Source: Gigaspora rosea
Taxonomy: Eukaryota; Glomeromycota; Glomeromycetes; Diversisporales; Gigasporaceae
Assembly: GCA_003550325.1 (NCBI GenBank)
Contig: QKWP01001954.1
Span: 29,895-93,894, forward strand
Direction: 5' to 3'
Length of the DNA: 64,000 nucleotides
Shown piece after piece: positions 1-11,942 of this stretch. Position 1 is the stretch's first letter, and the number at the start of each line of letters is the position of its first letter. Made by a program: the position numbers and the translations under genes. The notes under the pieces are model-generated. The model had not been told where the DNA came from, made no database searches, and saw only the letters and a list, made by a program, of their open reading frames with translations.

Positions 1-1700
1 ATTATCATTTAATCTGTCCAGTAAAAAATCTGATAAGAAAAAACCAAAAATTAGAATTGCTATTGCATATTTGTAATTTAATTAAAAAGTTAATGATGTT
101 GTATCAGATTTTTTTATTTTTAACTAAGTAACAACTAGCACTAATGTGTAATGAGAATGATAGCTATAGTTATATCAATTTCAATATCAATTTTCAAAAT
201 ATCAATATCAATATCAATATCTTATAAAAATGGGTGGATGAAAATTTTCCTTTCTCGGAATTGCAAGGAAATTTTGACTACAGATCTCACACATAAAGGC
301 AACACATCAACACATGCTGCAAAAAATTGAACGATCTAATCCAAAAATCAATGCAATCTAGTTTGCATATGCATTTAACTATTACTTTCATATATGGCAA
401 GATGAATGGTGCAAAATTGAATATTCTTTAATTACCATAATTTCTATCACGAGTTACTGTCAGAAGTTCTGATAGACAGTATATGGTTAATATTGAGTTG
501 ATTTGTACAGATTTCTATTATGAATACTGTAAAAAATCCTATTACTCGCTATTCCAGGTAAATGAATATAGAGAAAAACTGTTAGCGAAAGAAATGATAT
601 GGAACTATAAAGCATTACAGTAATAGATAGAAATAGTGATAGATTTCTTAAATCTGTATTGAAGATGATCAATACTTGAAATGAAGATTACGCTTATTTA
701 TGTGCAAAAAAAAAAATGTGGCAGTATTAAAATTTGCTAATTGACGAGCGATCTACAGGCTAATGAGTCAAACTGAAAAGTTGTAGTTTTGGATATAATA
801 GTTTGTTATTTTTGGTAAGTTTTAAACCACATTTCTTATAAATTATTTATCCAGATCTACAAAAAAACTATCAGGTTATCCAGTTATCCGAAAATTATTT
901 CGCTATTGTCTTTGATGATCAGTGATTATCATTTAATCAACCCAATAAAAAATCCTATGAAAAAAATGAAAAATGGCAAATATCAAGTAAATAGACAAAT
1001 TAATTTGCAACAGGTTACCAATTTTTGTGTCTAAAATTCTTGCTTTCAATATCATTAGTTAGTACAGCTATGACATTGCTTATGTTTTTATTTCTTATCG
1101 TTATATTTAAACCATATATAATTATGTATTTGCATGTATGTGTACATTTGTCAAATCTATGCTATATAAGAATTAAGAATAAGGCGTGATGAATTTGCAA
1201 GTGAAGAATAATGGCATGATGAACTCATGCGTGAAAAATAACCAAAATTTGCCAAATAAGTTATGCGGACCAATCAAACTTAAGATTTTGCGGACAAATA
1301 CCACTTCAAACAGCGTAAAACCATGCATTCATTGTATTCGTTCCTGGTATATATAGTATAAATATAATAAATATAATATATGTAATAAATGATATAAATA
1401 TAATATATGTGATATCTAGAATATAAGCTATAAATATGACATCTTTCAGATATGTCAAATCTATGATTTTTGCCCACAGCAATCTCCTAGCCAATCAGAT
1501 TGCTGATCTATTAATAAGTATAAAAGTAAATGTTTGACAACTCCTATTTTGGCAACCAGAGGTCGTACAGGGACGTACTATAGCTCATTCGAACTGTCTC
1601 GACGAGCTGAGTCGAATGGTGGTAGTTTCATCAAATTCGAACCACTGGTTCAAAAGTTAGGCCCATTTTTGTGATGCTTTATAGGTCAACAATGCTTTGA
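1..1700. other. Intergenic AT-rich DNA, no gene seen
   Basis: No supportable gene. The short open frames here are chance frames in A/T runs. The first 60 bases are related to 927-985 (both open with ATTATCATTTAATC and then share a TAAAAAATC core), a weak direct repeat about 925 bp apart that could be the ends of an old element or a local duplication. An AT dinucleotide-rich tract lies at about 1350-1420. Confidence 0.6.
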
Positions 1701-1719
1701 TATCACTTATTTATTTTTA

Positions 1720-1828
1720 CATTTTACTAGTAAAATTTTTAATTTTTAAAACTTAAAATTTTTTATCAACAAAATCGTGCGATTTGATTGGTCAGAATCA
1801 GGGGTGTGACAAATTTCTATTCCCATAT
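1720..1828 (+). repeat. Dispersed repeat family A, copy 1
   Basis: This stretch shares a core with 62340-62478 in the opposite orientation: ATCGTGCGATTTGATTGGT, then a G-rich GGTGYGACAAATTT end, preceded by runs of AAAATTT. The two copies are 60 kb apart, so it is a dispersed repeat, probably a small non-autonomous DNA element. No coding capacity is visible. Confidence 0.6.
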
Positions 1829-2595
1829 ATAAATATATATTTATATATATTATTATATATATTTAATTTTTAATATTGAATAGCTTTTGATCTACCAGTC
1901 CATTTTTGATGATTTAACTACCAAAATGTTTGCCTTAGTGAGACGATTCTAACAAGCCCAAAATCATTAAATTCTAATCACAGGATTCTAAAATCAAAAA
2001 GATTTGTAGTCTATAACAATTAATAATTAGATATGTCTAATTTGGTACACCTAAGTTCTATAATGAATACCACGTGCCATATCAATCAGAATCAAATGAT
2101 TTTGGTACCATTCAATTCATCTCATTGAGACAAATCAAATGAAACCAAAATCACCCAAATTTGATCACTCAATCATGCAATATCACATTTTAACAATTAT
2201 TTTAAAACAGTCCAATTTTGGCATAGTATCTAATTCAGCACACTAAAGATTTCTAATAATATTTGTGAACTATTGATCCAAATTATACGATTTTGGTACC
2301 ATTCGATTCGTCACAATGAGATGAATCAGATGGTACTAAAACTATACGATTATGGTCGATAGTTCACAAGATATCGTTATTTAATCAAAATAACCTATGT
2401 AAAGCAAAATTTAAAATTAAAATAAAATCGTTGATAACCTTTGATAGACTGGTCCACTTTTGTGATTTTACCACCAAAATGACCACCTTGAAGAGATGAT
2501 TCCAATGAACCCAAATTATTAAAATCTAATTACGGAATCACAAGATCATTAAAGATTTTCTTATTATTTTGATGAAATTAGATTAATTGATAATC

Positions 2596-2858
2596 CGCCT
2601 GTCAACTGGAGAGTGATCCTATAGGCAAAATGTAGTGTGCTTCCATCTAATTTTTTTACTAAGTTAACGATACATGTTCACTAATTGAAATTGTAGAGCT
2701 CGTCGAGACGCATCTAATGGTGGTTAGATCATCCAAATCAGCACACTGGATAGCGAGATATCGTTGAAAAACGATTGGCTAACTATGTGACAGAGATCAT
2801 ATAGGTGAAATGTGGCGGGCTTTCATCTAAAACTTTTTTCTTACTAAGTTAACGATAC
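2596..2858 (+). repeat. Degenerate direct repeats next to a foldback
   Basis: Two degenerate direct copies of a unit containing ACTAAGTTAACGATACATGT and GTCGAGACGCATCTAATGG. The second copy runs into the foldback at 2859-3126, which carries the same unit a third and a fourth time, the last inverted. A related but diverged sequence (GTCTCGACGAGCTGAGTCG) lies near 1600. Confidence 0.55.
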
Positions 2859-3126
2859 ATGTCCACTAATTAAAGTTGTAGAGCTTGTCGAGACGCATCT
2901 AATAGTGGTTAGATCATCCAAATTGGCCCAATAGATGGCAAGATATCGTCGAAAAATGATTGGTCGACTATATAAAATCTCTATGTAAAACATTGTTTTA
3001 TAGAGATTTTATATAGTCAGCCAATCGTTTTTTGATGATATCTTGCCATCCACTGGGCCGATTTGGATGATCTAACTACTGTTAGATGCATCTCGACGAG
3101 CTCTACAACTTTCAATTAGTGGGCAT
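2859..3126. repeat. Foldback (large inverted repeat)
   Basis: Two arms of about 130 bp meet with almost no spacer near position 2994 (AAAACATTGTTTTATAGAG region). The left arm starts ATGTCCACTAATTAAAGTTG and the right arm is its diverged reverse complement ending TTAGTGGGCAT. Several substitutions separate the arms, so the structure is not recent. It would form a long hairpin if transcribed. Confidence 0.75.
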
Positions 3127-3635
3127 ATATAAAGAGCTAGTACTTATTTTAGTACTGTACTAGTTTTAGTTTCTGAATCAAAATAAGATTTCAACATTAT
3201 ACTATTTACTCTTCTTAGGATTCCAATACTAATTAGCATAGTGTTTTTAAAAAAAGCACTGTCTAATGCTTTTCTAAAGCTAACTTTAATGATTACCTAT
3301 CAGTTACAATTCAATAAATAAAAATATTAGCCATGAACTAAAAAATACAAAGTAAATGGAATAATCTATATATATATAATTATATAAAATTTATTTTTTC
3401 TTATTTTCATTATTTTGTTTATAATGTACTATTCTTTTGAGCCAAAACTTTTCTAAAGATTTTGTGCAGGCACATCTTTTGATTTACTTTTTAAACAAAA
3501 ATTTTATAAGCTAAAGAAATATTATATAGCTGAAAACAAAATGGTTGCCCAACTTTGGTAATACTAAAAATAGTTATTTTTAATATTTATTATACTATTT
3601 AATTAACAAAAACCTTACAAATAATTTTGTTTTAG
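3127..3635. other. Intergenic AT-rich DNA
   Basis: No gene or repeat unit recognised. Long A/T runs only. Confidence 0.5.
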
Positions 3636-3748
3636 AAAACATTATATATTGTAACTAAGATTTTAGATGAAATCTTTAAAAAAGTAACTTAATCATTTTG
3701 TGTAATACAGTAAAACCTCTATAAATGCAACATTTATAAATAAGTTTA
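3636..3748 (+). mobile_element. Left part of a pogo-like small element, split by the CACTA insertion
   Basis: A TA dinucleotide at 3706-3707 precedes CAGTAAAACCTCTATAAATG, the same terminus as the small element at 15681-16008 (CAATCAAACC on its left, reverse complement CAGTTAAACC on its right). The sequence breaks at 3748 where the CACTA element starts and resumes at 15562-15608. The 72 bp before the terminus (3636-3707) match 15609-15680, so element plus flank were tandemly duplicated (unit about 160 bp). Confidence 0.8.
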
Positions 3749-4180
3749 CACTGGTCGAAATTTTTAAATATGATAGGCCGATATTGAGAAGATTATAGAC
3801 AATATGTAACAAACCAAACATTATAAAATCAGGTAAAAGATATTTGACTAATTAATATAACCATATAAATATCTGCCATCCGATATTTTATTGACATATT
3901 AATTTTTTAAAATATAAACCAAAAAATGGCCGATATTATTAAGGTTGATATAACAACTAAATATCGGCTTACGATATAAACCGATATTCTAATGAACAAC
4001 TACATTATGAGAAAATATAATACTAAGTAGTTAAACCGCTAATTATAATCAAAATTTATGCCGATATTTTATTATTTTATGTTAATATATAATGATAAAT
4101 TAGTGATATTATATACTTCATAATGATATATTACTGATTCTATTATTTATTTTTTTAAACTAAATTTAAGCCGATATTTG
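3749..4180. repeat. Left subterminal repeat array of the CACTA element
   Basis: Within 420 bp of the left end the motif [GG]CCGATATT occurs about seven times (near 3777, 3878, 3929, 3963 inverted, 3986, 4060 and 4168). In plant CACTA elements such arrays bind the element's TnpA-like protein; that role here is inference. Confidence 0.8.
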
Positions 4181-4647
4181 GTTGATTGATTTATTTTTCT
4201 ATTTTCGTTTTCTGATATATTTCTGATTATACACATTAATAGAAGATATTTTACTGATTTTAGTAATCGACCAGGTTATAAAAATAGGACTTAATTCGGT
4301 TATTTACTCATAATAAATTATTTTGATAATATTGATTTATACAAATATTTATTAATAATATGTTATATATTTATTAATTATATATTAATCAATAAACTAT
4401 CGGTCTAATTATATATTAAATCGTTTATTTGTAGGAATTACTACTAATATTTTTTGTACATTATTACCAGATTGAAATCTATATGAAGAAGTGATAAATT
4501 GTTCTAATATCCTCTGTATGGGAAGTATACAATCTCTTGCTTCTTCATAAAATTTTTATCGCCAAATTTCTATATCACAATGTGTATCATTATTCGACTG
4601 TAATGATAAGAAAAATCATTTTAAGGAATGTGCATATACCATCGGAC
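4181..4647. other. Non-coding stretch, 3' side of the Tnp2 gene
   Basis: AT-rich DNA between the subterminal array and the transposase stop. A few weaker GATATT/ACTGATT motifs continue the array. No gene seen. Confidence 0.5.
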
Positions 4648-7600
4648 TTAAGCTAGATGGTGCATTTTATTATTAAATATATCTTGAAAATTGTCACGAT
4701 AAGCAAGGAACTTTGCTCTAATATATGATCGACTTCTATATCTAACGGTATTCTTTGATTCATATATTTCTGCTCCTATTTTTAATCTTCCAAATTGTGT
4801 AATTACTCGATCAATTAATGGTGCCATCATATCATCTGGATCGAAATTATATAGTGTAAAATAATATTCTCCTAAAATTTGATAAATATTATCAGAAAGA
4901 TTTACATTCTTGTTTCTTGGTCTAAGCATTTCTCCAGGATATCTTTCTGTTCCCATAATATCACTACCAATAGTTATTTTATCTGGCATATCTAGATATG
5001 CTATTAAATCCTCACTTTCAAAATTTTTTGTCATCTTCAAACTTCCACGCACTTTTTTATCTAAAAGTGGAAGAATTTTGTCAAATAGTAATTCAGTTTC
5101 GTCATTATTGACCGAATTTATTCTATATTCTACTTGCGCATTTTTCATTAAAATGCGCATAAGTTCAGGTTCAATGGATCGATTACTAGTTGGATAAGAT
5201 CCTAACAAACTATTCATCCTTTCGAAAGAATAGCACCAATATGCATATGGCGGACCATAATCTAGGCAACATTGTTTAATGTGAAGCGACAAGTGAATAT
5301 TGGATGTTATCAGATGTGGGCCATAATTTTGTTGAATTAACTTTGCCATGTTTATTAGCCGATTATGTGCTTCGTCTATGTCACTTTGCCTGACTATTCG
5401 GCTTACTAATGAATTGCATGCACAGACAAAATTAAAAATAATTTCTTTATCTCCATGTGATAGCAAATCCCACATGCACGGTATAGCATACACTTGATAA
5501 AATATTCTCCACTGATCTGCAGTAAATCGACTAAATCCTTCTGCTCCACGTGCGACTTTTGATGGAATACGACCTATATCTGATGGAATTTTAACGTTCG
5601 ACATACGTTGTTCAATTATTGAAAGTTGTTTATTATTAAGTTTATTATGATCTAATAAGCACTGCTTCATTATCCACTTGCCGATACCTAAAAATAGGCA
5701 ATGCATTGGATCAACTACCATAAATTTAACTGGATCAAAATAATTTAGCCGATATAGTTCTGACCATCTTACTCCCGTTTCTGAAACATGCTCATCACGT
5801 TCTTGTTTATTTGTACAAAGTAACCATTGATTTGCTGCACTAAAATATTGTGAAATATCTACTGGTTTGAACCATTCATCCATACTTTCAAAACCACCGT
5901 AGTGATTTCTTTTGGTTTCACGATCATATGTTGCACATTTTGGACAACGATGGCATTTTACTAAATAACTTGCATGACCGCATATTTTTCTTGCAGCAGG
6001 AACATCATTAGCCGATAAAATAAGTGCAGCGTATATCTTGCGTCCTTCTTTATATTCAAATGTTGATGGTAATTCTATACCAGAAGAAAATTCAATTAAC
6101 TCATCGACGATTGGAGCAAGATAATGATTTATTTGATGTTTACTAGGCTCATTTGGACCAGGGATAATACCTAATGTTAAAATATTGTTTGGTTTGAATC
6201 ACTCTTCACGTGGTAAATTACATAAAACTCCATAAATTACCCCAGTGCTATGAATTGTATAATCGAATGGTTGAAACCAGTCAATATTCATAGCTAAGCC
6301 AATATGGCTATCAAGTGTATCATTTGTAAAAAATAGCATAGGATCATTAGGATTTATAGTGAAATTTTTCCAGATATTACCCTCATATATGTCTGAGAAA
6401 ATTCCATTTGGGACATTTCTATTTCTAGAATGCCGTAACATCACCTCAAATCCTGGCTGCTGATACATCATATAAAGTTGCTGCTTTATACTTCCAACTG
6501 GGTAAAGCTTTAATGCTTGTAATAAAGTTCCTTCATTTGTTTTTATTATCTCTGCTAATGGTTCATTACATGCCGATCATCGTGATTCTGATCTATGATT
6601 AGAATATTCAACATATGTACACATTTTGCATGCTGGTTGATTTTCCTCTGAATAATTTTTGACTTCTAATAGATCATAAAGTTTATTCACTTCGGGCATG
6701 CAACATATTTTTTATATTTAGTTAAGATATTTAAAGACGATTTTGTTGTGGTCAGAGAAGAAGGAAACTTATCGGCTTCATTTATTTTGAAATGTACAAG
6801 TATAATTCGAAGAAATTTAATTAATGTTTCTGTACCAATATCGGATACATTGAAACGTTGCTGATATTTCATTATCCATAAGATGGTCCAATCATGCGAA
6901 TTATCATCAAAAGTAAACAGTGAATCAAAAACTTTAGGATCAATTTTTGGCAGAATAAAATTAACAGGTTCATAGCTTGCTTGCGAAGATTCACTTGCAG
7001 AATTACTTGAAGAAGAATTACTTGAAGAAGAAGCATCATCAGGCACTTCTTTCTGAATTATCATAATTTCATCATCATCTGATGGTTGATATATATCAAA
7101 TGGCGATGATTCTTCTAAAGCTTCATCAATGTTCATTTCTTCATTATCGATAGGTGAAGGTATTTGAAATTTTGCTTTACCTGATTTTCTGAAGATTGGT
7201 GACTGTTCAATAAAATCATTTTCTAAAAATAAACTTATAGATTTAGTACTCGAGTTTGTATTATCATCTTTGTCACTGGCTGTACTATCTTCTTCAGAAC
7301 TATTGTTATCTGATGCATTGTTATCCGAAACACTATCATCAGAATCACTGTTATTCGACCACTATCGTCAGAATCATTGTTATTCGAACTATTATCATCA
7401 GAATCATTGTTATCCGAACCATTATCATCAGAATCATTGTTATTCGAACTAGTGATGCCACTGAAATTGATTTTTGAAAAGGTTTATTTCATCTTCATTA
7501 GAAAAAATTAATATTTTTTATAAGGAAGAGCAAATAAAATTTATATAGATATGTTCCTTATAATTTTGTTTATTCAAAAAAATATCAAATAATTTCATTT

Positions 7601-7960
7601 TTTAAGTAAAATAGGTCAAAAACATTTTCGGCTTCAAATTTTAATTTCAGGTTTTAGAACCCGAAATGCTTTCATCCTCATGTATAATCTGAACCATTAT
7701 CATCAGAATCATCGTTATCTGAATTTTCACTTCCTGAACTAGCATGTTTTGGAAATTCTGGTAGTGGTTCTTCTTTATGTTTATACTTTGGCGTGGACGA
7801 TTGCTTGGCGATCCTACTAGATTGACCAATTTCGGGTAAGGCCATATGGGATTGCTATGTTTGTGGATCAACATATTTCCCTTGACATTTCAGGCACTTA
7901 CATACTACTTTTTTTGTTTTGCATACATATTTTCCTGAACTCTCTTCGGATGACGACATT
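4648..7960 (-). pseudogene. Tnp2-family CACTA transposase, decayed
   Basis: The gene reads leftward. Its N-terminus (from ATG near 7960) has a short Cys cluster, CKCLKC followed by QGKYVDPQT, typical of the zinc-binding head of fungal Tnp2 proteins. Next come an acidic linker of repeated NNDSDD units (minus strand of about 7341-7450), the Tnp2 core (HIGLAMNIDWFQPF and GVIYGVLCNLPRE, then IPGPNEPSKHQINHYLAP), the motif VVDPMHCLFLGIGKW, and a C-terminal DUF4218-like region with HLSLHI and GPPYAYWCYSFERMN. The longest intact part is 411 codons (4648-5883). In-frame stops are visible near 7853 (TAG), 6580 (TGA) and 6200 (TGA), with frame changes in the Asn/Asp/Ser repeat near 7365 and near 6695. 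Some of the disruption between 7480 and 7680 may be an intron. Function by family: cut-and-paste transposition. This copy is dead. Confidence 0.9.
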
Positions 7961-8562
7961 ATTATTTTACTATTATGGTTTTTATATTGGGTAAAATGCG
8001 TATTGATTTTTTTGCAAGATTTTTGCAAGAAAATTTATACTGCAATTTACGTCTTAAATACTTTTTCGAAATAAATCAGCCCTATATATAAACAATTCAA
8101 GAATTTATGTATATCATAGATTTAAATTACGATCACTAATTAAATCATCAGAATTAATTTTCCTTGTAATATATAATACAGTATAAATAAAACATGAAAA
8201 CGATTCATTCAATCAATTCTCTTCAGAACACGATTATTTTTTTCTTCCCAGAACACGTCAATTTCTTCTTTTTTTTTTTAAAAAAACAATAAAACACAAA
8301 TATCTTTGTACAATATTAAAAAAAGCATTATACAAATATAGTAATACTAGGCTAATGCGTAGCATTGTGAGGCCAGAGCAAAAATATTTTAAAATTTAAG
8401 TTTTTACAGTTTTAAATAAAACTAATTGATTTTTTTAATATAACAATATATTTAATTTTAAACTAGTATTATTTTTTTAAATTATTACATTTTTTTTAAA
8501 ATTATTCTTTTATTTAATTAAATTAATTTTTAATATTTAACTTACCATATTTATATTTACTA
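7961..8562. other. Upstream region of the Tnp2 gene
   Basis: AT-rich DNA just 5' of the transposase start and the likely site of its promoter, but no defined promoter element can be singled out. No gene seen. Confidence 0.4.
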
Positions 8563-8895
8563 TATCGATTTAACTATTATACTACTATATCGATTTAACT
8601 ATTATGTTTATACCTAAATCCAATTATTATGTTACATCACGAACTATTGTGCCTATACCCAAATCTAACTACTATGCTATGTCACAAATCAACTATTGTA
8701 TTGCATTCTAAGCCTGACTATTATAATATAACTATTGTACTATATTTAAATCTAACTATTGTACTATACCTAAATTTAACTATTGTGCTATACTCGAATC
8801 TAATTATCATTGTGCTATATGCCAAATCCAATTATCAGTGCTATGTTTTGAATCTAATTATGATATTACACCTAAATCTAATCGTTATGCTATTT
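8563..8895 (+). repeat. Degenerate tandem repeat, about 28-bp unit
   Basis: Repeated units of the form AAATCTAACTATTGTACTAT with changes, about ten copies. The open frame on the plus strand across this stretch is a by-product of the repeat (period not broken by stops) and is not called as a gene. Confidence 0.75.
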
Positions 8896-8909
8896 TACTT
8901 CTATGTATT

Positions 8910-9965
8910 ATTTGGTTCAATTTCTAGCAACCTAGTTAAATCTTCATACTTGCTCGCAGCATGATATCTATTTAATAATTTAAAATAATAATTTCTCCAA
9001 GTTAGTGATTGATTCATTATACCTTCTCATCATATAATTAATTTCACTTCTACGTTAAATCTTTATTACATTTGCTCACAGTGAATTAGTACTTGGTATC
9101 TATTAAGAATTTAAAATATAATAATTTCTTCAAGTTAGCAATTGATTCACTATACCTTTTCACCATATAATTAATTTCACTTCTATATCTTAAAGCTGTA
9201 AAGTTATTGTATCATCTGGTTCGATTTCTAGCAATCTAGTTAAATCTTCAAATGCATCATCATATTTTCCCATAGCGAATTAGTACTTGGTATCTATTTA
9301 ATAATTTAAAATAATAATAATTTCTTTGAGTTAGCAGTTGATTCACTATACCTTTTCACATATAATTAATTTCACTTTTATACCTTAAAGTCATTGTATT
9401 ATCTGGTTCAATTTCTAGCAATCTAGTTAAATTTTTAAATGCATCATCATATTTTACCGCAGCGGATTACCTGGTATCTACTTAATAATTTAAAATAATA
9501 ATAATTTCTTCAAGTTAGTGATTAATTCATTATACCTTTTCATCATATAATTAACTTCACTTTAATACCTTTATTATCTAGTTCGATTTCTAGCAATCTA
9601 ATTAAATCTTCAGATGTGTTATCATATTTGCCCGCAACAAATTAGTACTTGGTACCTATTTAATAATTTAAAATAATAATTATTTTCTTCAAGTTAGTGA
9701 TTGATTCGTTATACCTTTTCATCATATAATTAATTTCACTTTTATACCTTTATTATCTAGTTCGATTTCTAGCAATCTAGTTAAATCTTCAAATGTGTTA
9801 TCGTATTTTCCTACAGCAAATTAGTACTTGGTAACTATTTAATATATAATTTAAAATAATAACAATTTCCCCAAGTTAGCGATTGATTCATTATACCTTT
9901 TCATCATATAATTAATTTCACTTCTATAACTATTGTATGATCTGGCTCGTTTTCTAGCAATTTAC
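8910..9965 (+). repeat. Tandem array of a 174-187 bp unit inside the CACTA element
   Basis: About six diverged copies of a unit containing TTTCTAGCAATCTAGTTAAA, GAATTAGTACTTGGTATCTA, TTTAATAATTTAAAATAATA and ATTCACTATACCTTTTCA. The TTTCTAGCAA landmark occurs near 8921, 9225, 9412, 9586, 9767 and 9951; the copy near 9040-9130 lacks it, which explains the first larger gap. It lies between the two divergent genes, where a shared control region would sit. Confidence 0.85.
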
Positions 9966-11942
9966 ACAATTCCGAAAAATATTTTATAATTATTAAATTT
10001 CTGTCTATTTGTTTTAAAAATATAACTTAATTCTAAATATTGGTTACCTTCTATTTTTAGTATAAAATACTTTCTCATTTCTAAAATTTAGATAGCATCC
10101 AATTTATTACCAGTACCACCTATTTCTTTACCTTAGCGACATGCAGTATATATAATTGAGATTGAGTTAGTTGTATTGAAATTAACATGAGTTACTATAA
10201 AACATTTTGTTAATAACTTACTCCTATTCCATTAAAAACAAGTATGTGGTTGAAGGTTTAGCCTGCGTTGGGATTACTGTGCTTCTATCGTTCTTACATT
10301 AGTGTGAAAAAGATCTATATAATTTCGTTAAAAACGATATAATATAACGATTATAAATTTAAACACACTTACATTTTGCCTTTTTTTACTATGGTCACAA
10401 GGCCGTACACTTAGAGGTTTGTTTTGAAAATTAATTTTTTTTGAAAATAAAATTTTCAATTACGTGACACACGTGCGGACAGACAAAAAATTTCCAAATT
10501 GTGGTTCTGATCTAATTTTATGTAATTGATATTAAGAACCATCAAAAAAGTAATTTTTGAAGATCAAATCGCATCAAAAACGTAACTTTTATATCACCAT
10601 GCGTAAACACTAAATGTCCGTCACTACGCTCCGGCCAATTATGAGTACAGAAAGACTATCGATAATATGCATAGAATTCTTCGAATATTAACTGTTTACT
10701 AAATATCTTCTTAAGAGAAAAACAGTTGAAAAACTTAAAGGTTGCGTCAAGATAAACACGAAACATTTAACAAAGTAAACTTTTATATACGAACAGTAGA
10801 AGATATAAGTAGAATTCTTAGAATGCTTACAACTTAGACCACATAAACATTTCAAATGAAACAAAACTCTTCAGAATGTTAAAGATAAACGTGTTATAAC
10901 CATAACAAGGAAAAATAATCTTAATCACAAGAGCCGATATTCTACAAAACAAATATACCAAGGTTTTCACTCATATCATTGCTATAATAAACATATCTTC
11001 TCAAATAAATTTTTTTTTTTAAAAAATAGTACCAATTTTTGATTATTTCGTCTAACTAAAACTATTCGCGTATCTTCCTAGAAAAAGGTAAAATTATTTT
11101 CCTTTGTGTATCTTCCTAGTCAAAAATTAATGCGTTTGTCTTTTACCTAAATATATTATAGAATTATACTACGTATGTATATAATGCATGCAACATTAAA
11201 ATTTTATCCGAATATGGAAAACAATGTCAAACATTTATAATCATGCATTAGAATGCATATAATGCTTGAGTAATCAAGAACAATACCGAACCCTGATAAT
11301 CATGTGACAATCAGATTGGTGCATTGTCCAAGTGAAAGGTACATTATTTTAATGTAATCGTTATTTATTTAATGATATTTAAGTGATATTAATTTAATAT
11401 ATATATAATGTTCAATTTTCTATTCGAGTCCAGAAGAATTCCAAGGAATAATGCAGAATATGTGATAATTTGGTTATTGATAATTTCTTTCGCATATCTT
11501 CCTAATGAAGTAATTTTTTAAATGATATTATAACGATATTAATATTATATTTTAATTTATTTTTATTCGAGTACATAAGAACTTCAGATCGAGTAATTAT
11601 TAAGTTCGTTCATATATCTTCCTAATGAAGTAATTTTTAAATGATATTATAGCGATATTAATATAATTTATTTTCAGCGAAAGGTAAATTAATATTATAT
11701 GCAGCTTTATTAATAAATTTTAATTATCAGGAGACATAAGACAGATAATACAGATAATAGAAGATAATTACCATATAGCTATCGAACTTATAAAAAGGAT
11801 GGTATCTTTCCTAGAAAATTTCGTTGTCGATTTCAATTCAATATCTCATCCTAAAATTACTTTTCGCAACTAAATCAATCCTCTTTCACCTTTTTTTTAC
11901 CTTAAAATTTTTTCTCATTAATTTTTTCGATTTCAATATACA
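9966..11942. other. Central non-coding region, upstream of the accessory gene
   Basis: No gene. Between 11050 and 11670 the phrase CGYRTATCTTCCTA recurs at least four times (near 11060, 11110, 11494 and 11612), in the last two followed by ATGAAGTAATTTTT and TGATATTATARCGATATTAA. A GAGCCGATATTC copy of the subterminal motif lies near 10931. These repeats precede the accessory gene and may be regulatory; that is inference. Confidence 0.5.

Noticed and set aside
1280-1494. Two overlapping minus-strand open frames of 62-65 codons
   Set aside because: Composed of Ile/Tyr repeats from an AT tract; no protein features.
7256-7477. Plus-strand frames with repeated CYSN/HQNHCY units, looking like a repeat protein or CRISPR-like array
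   Set aside because: They are the antisense of the Asn/Asp/Ser repeat in the Tnp2 gene; the repeat is coding, with no spacers.
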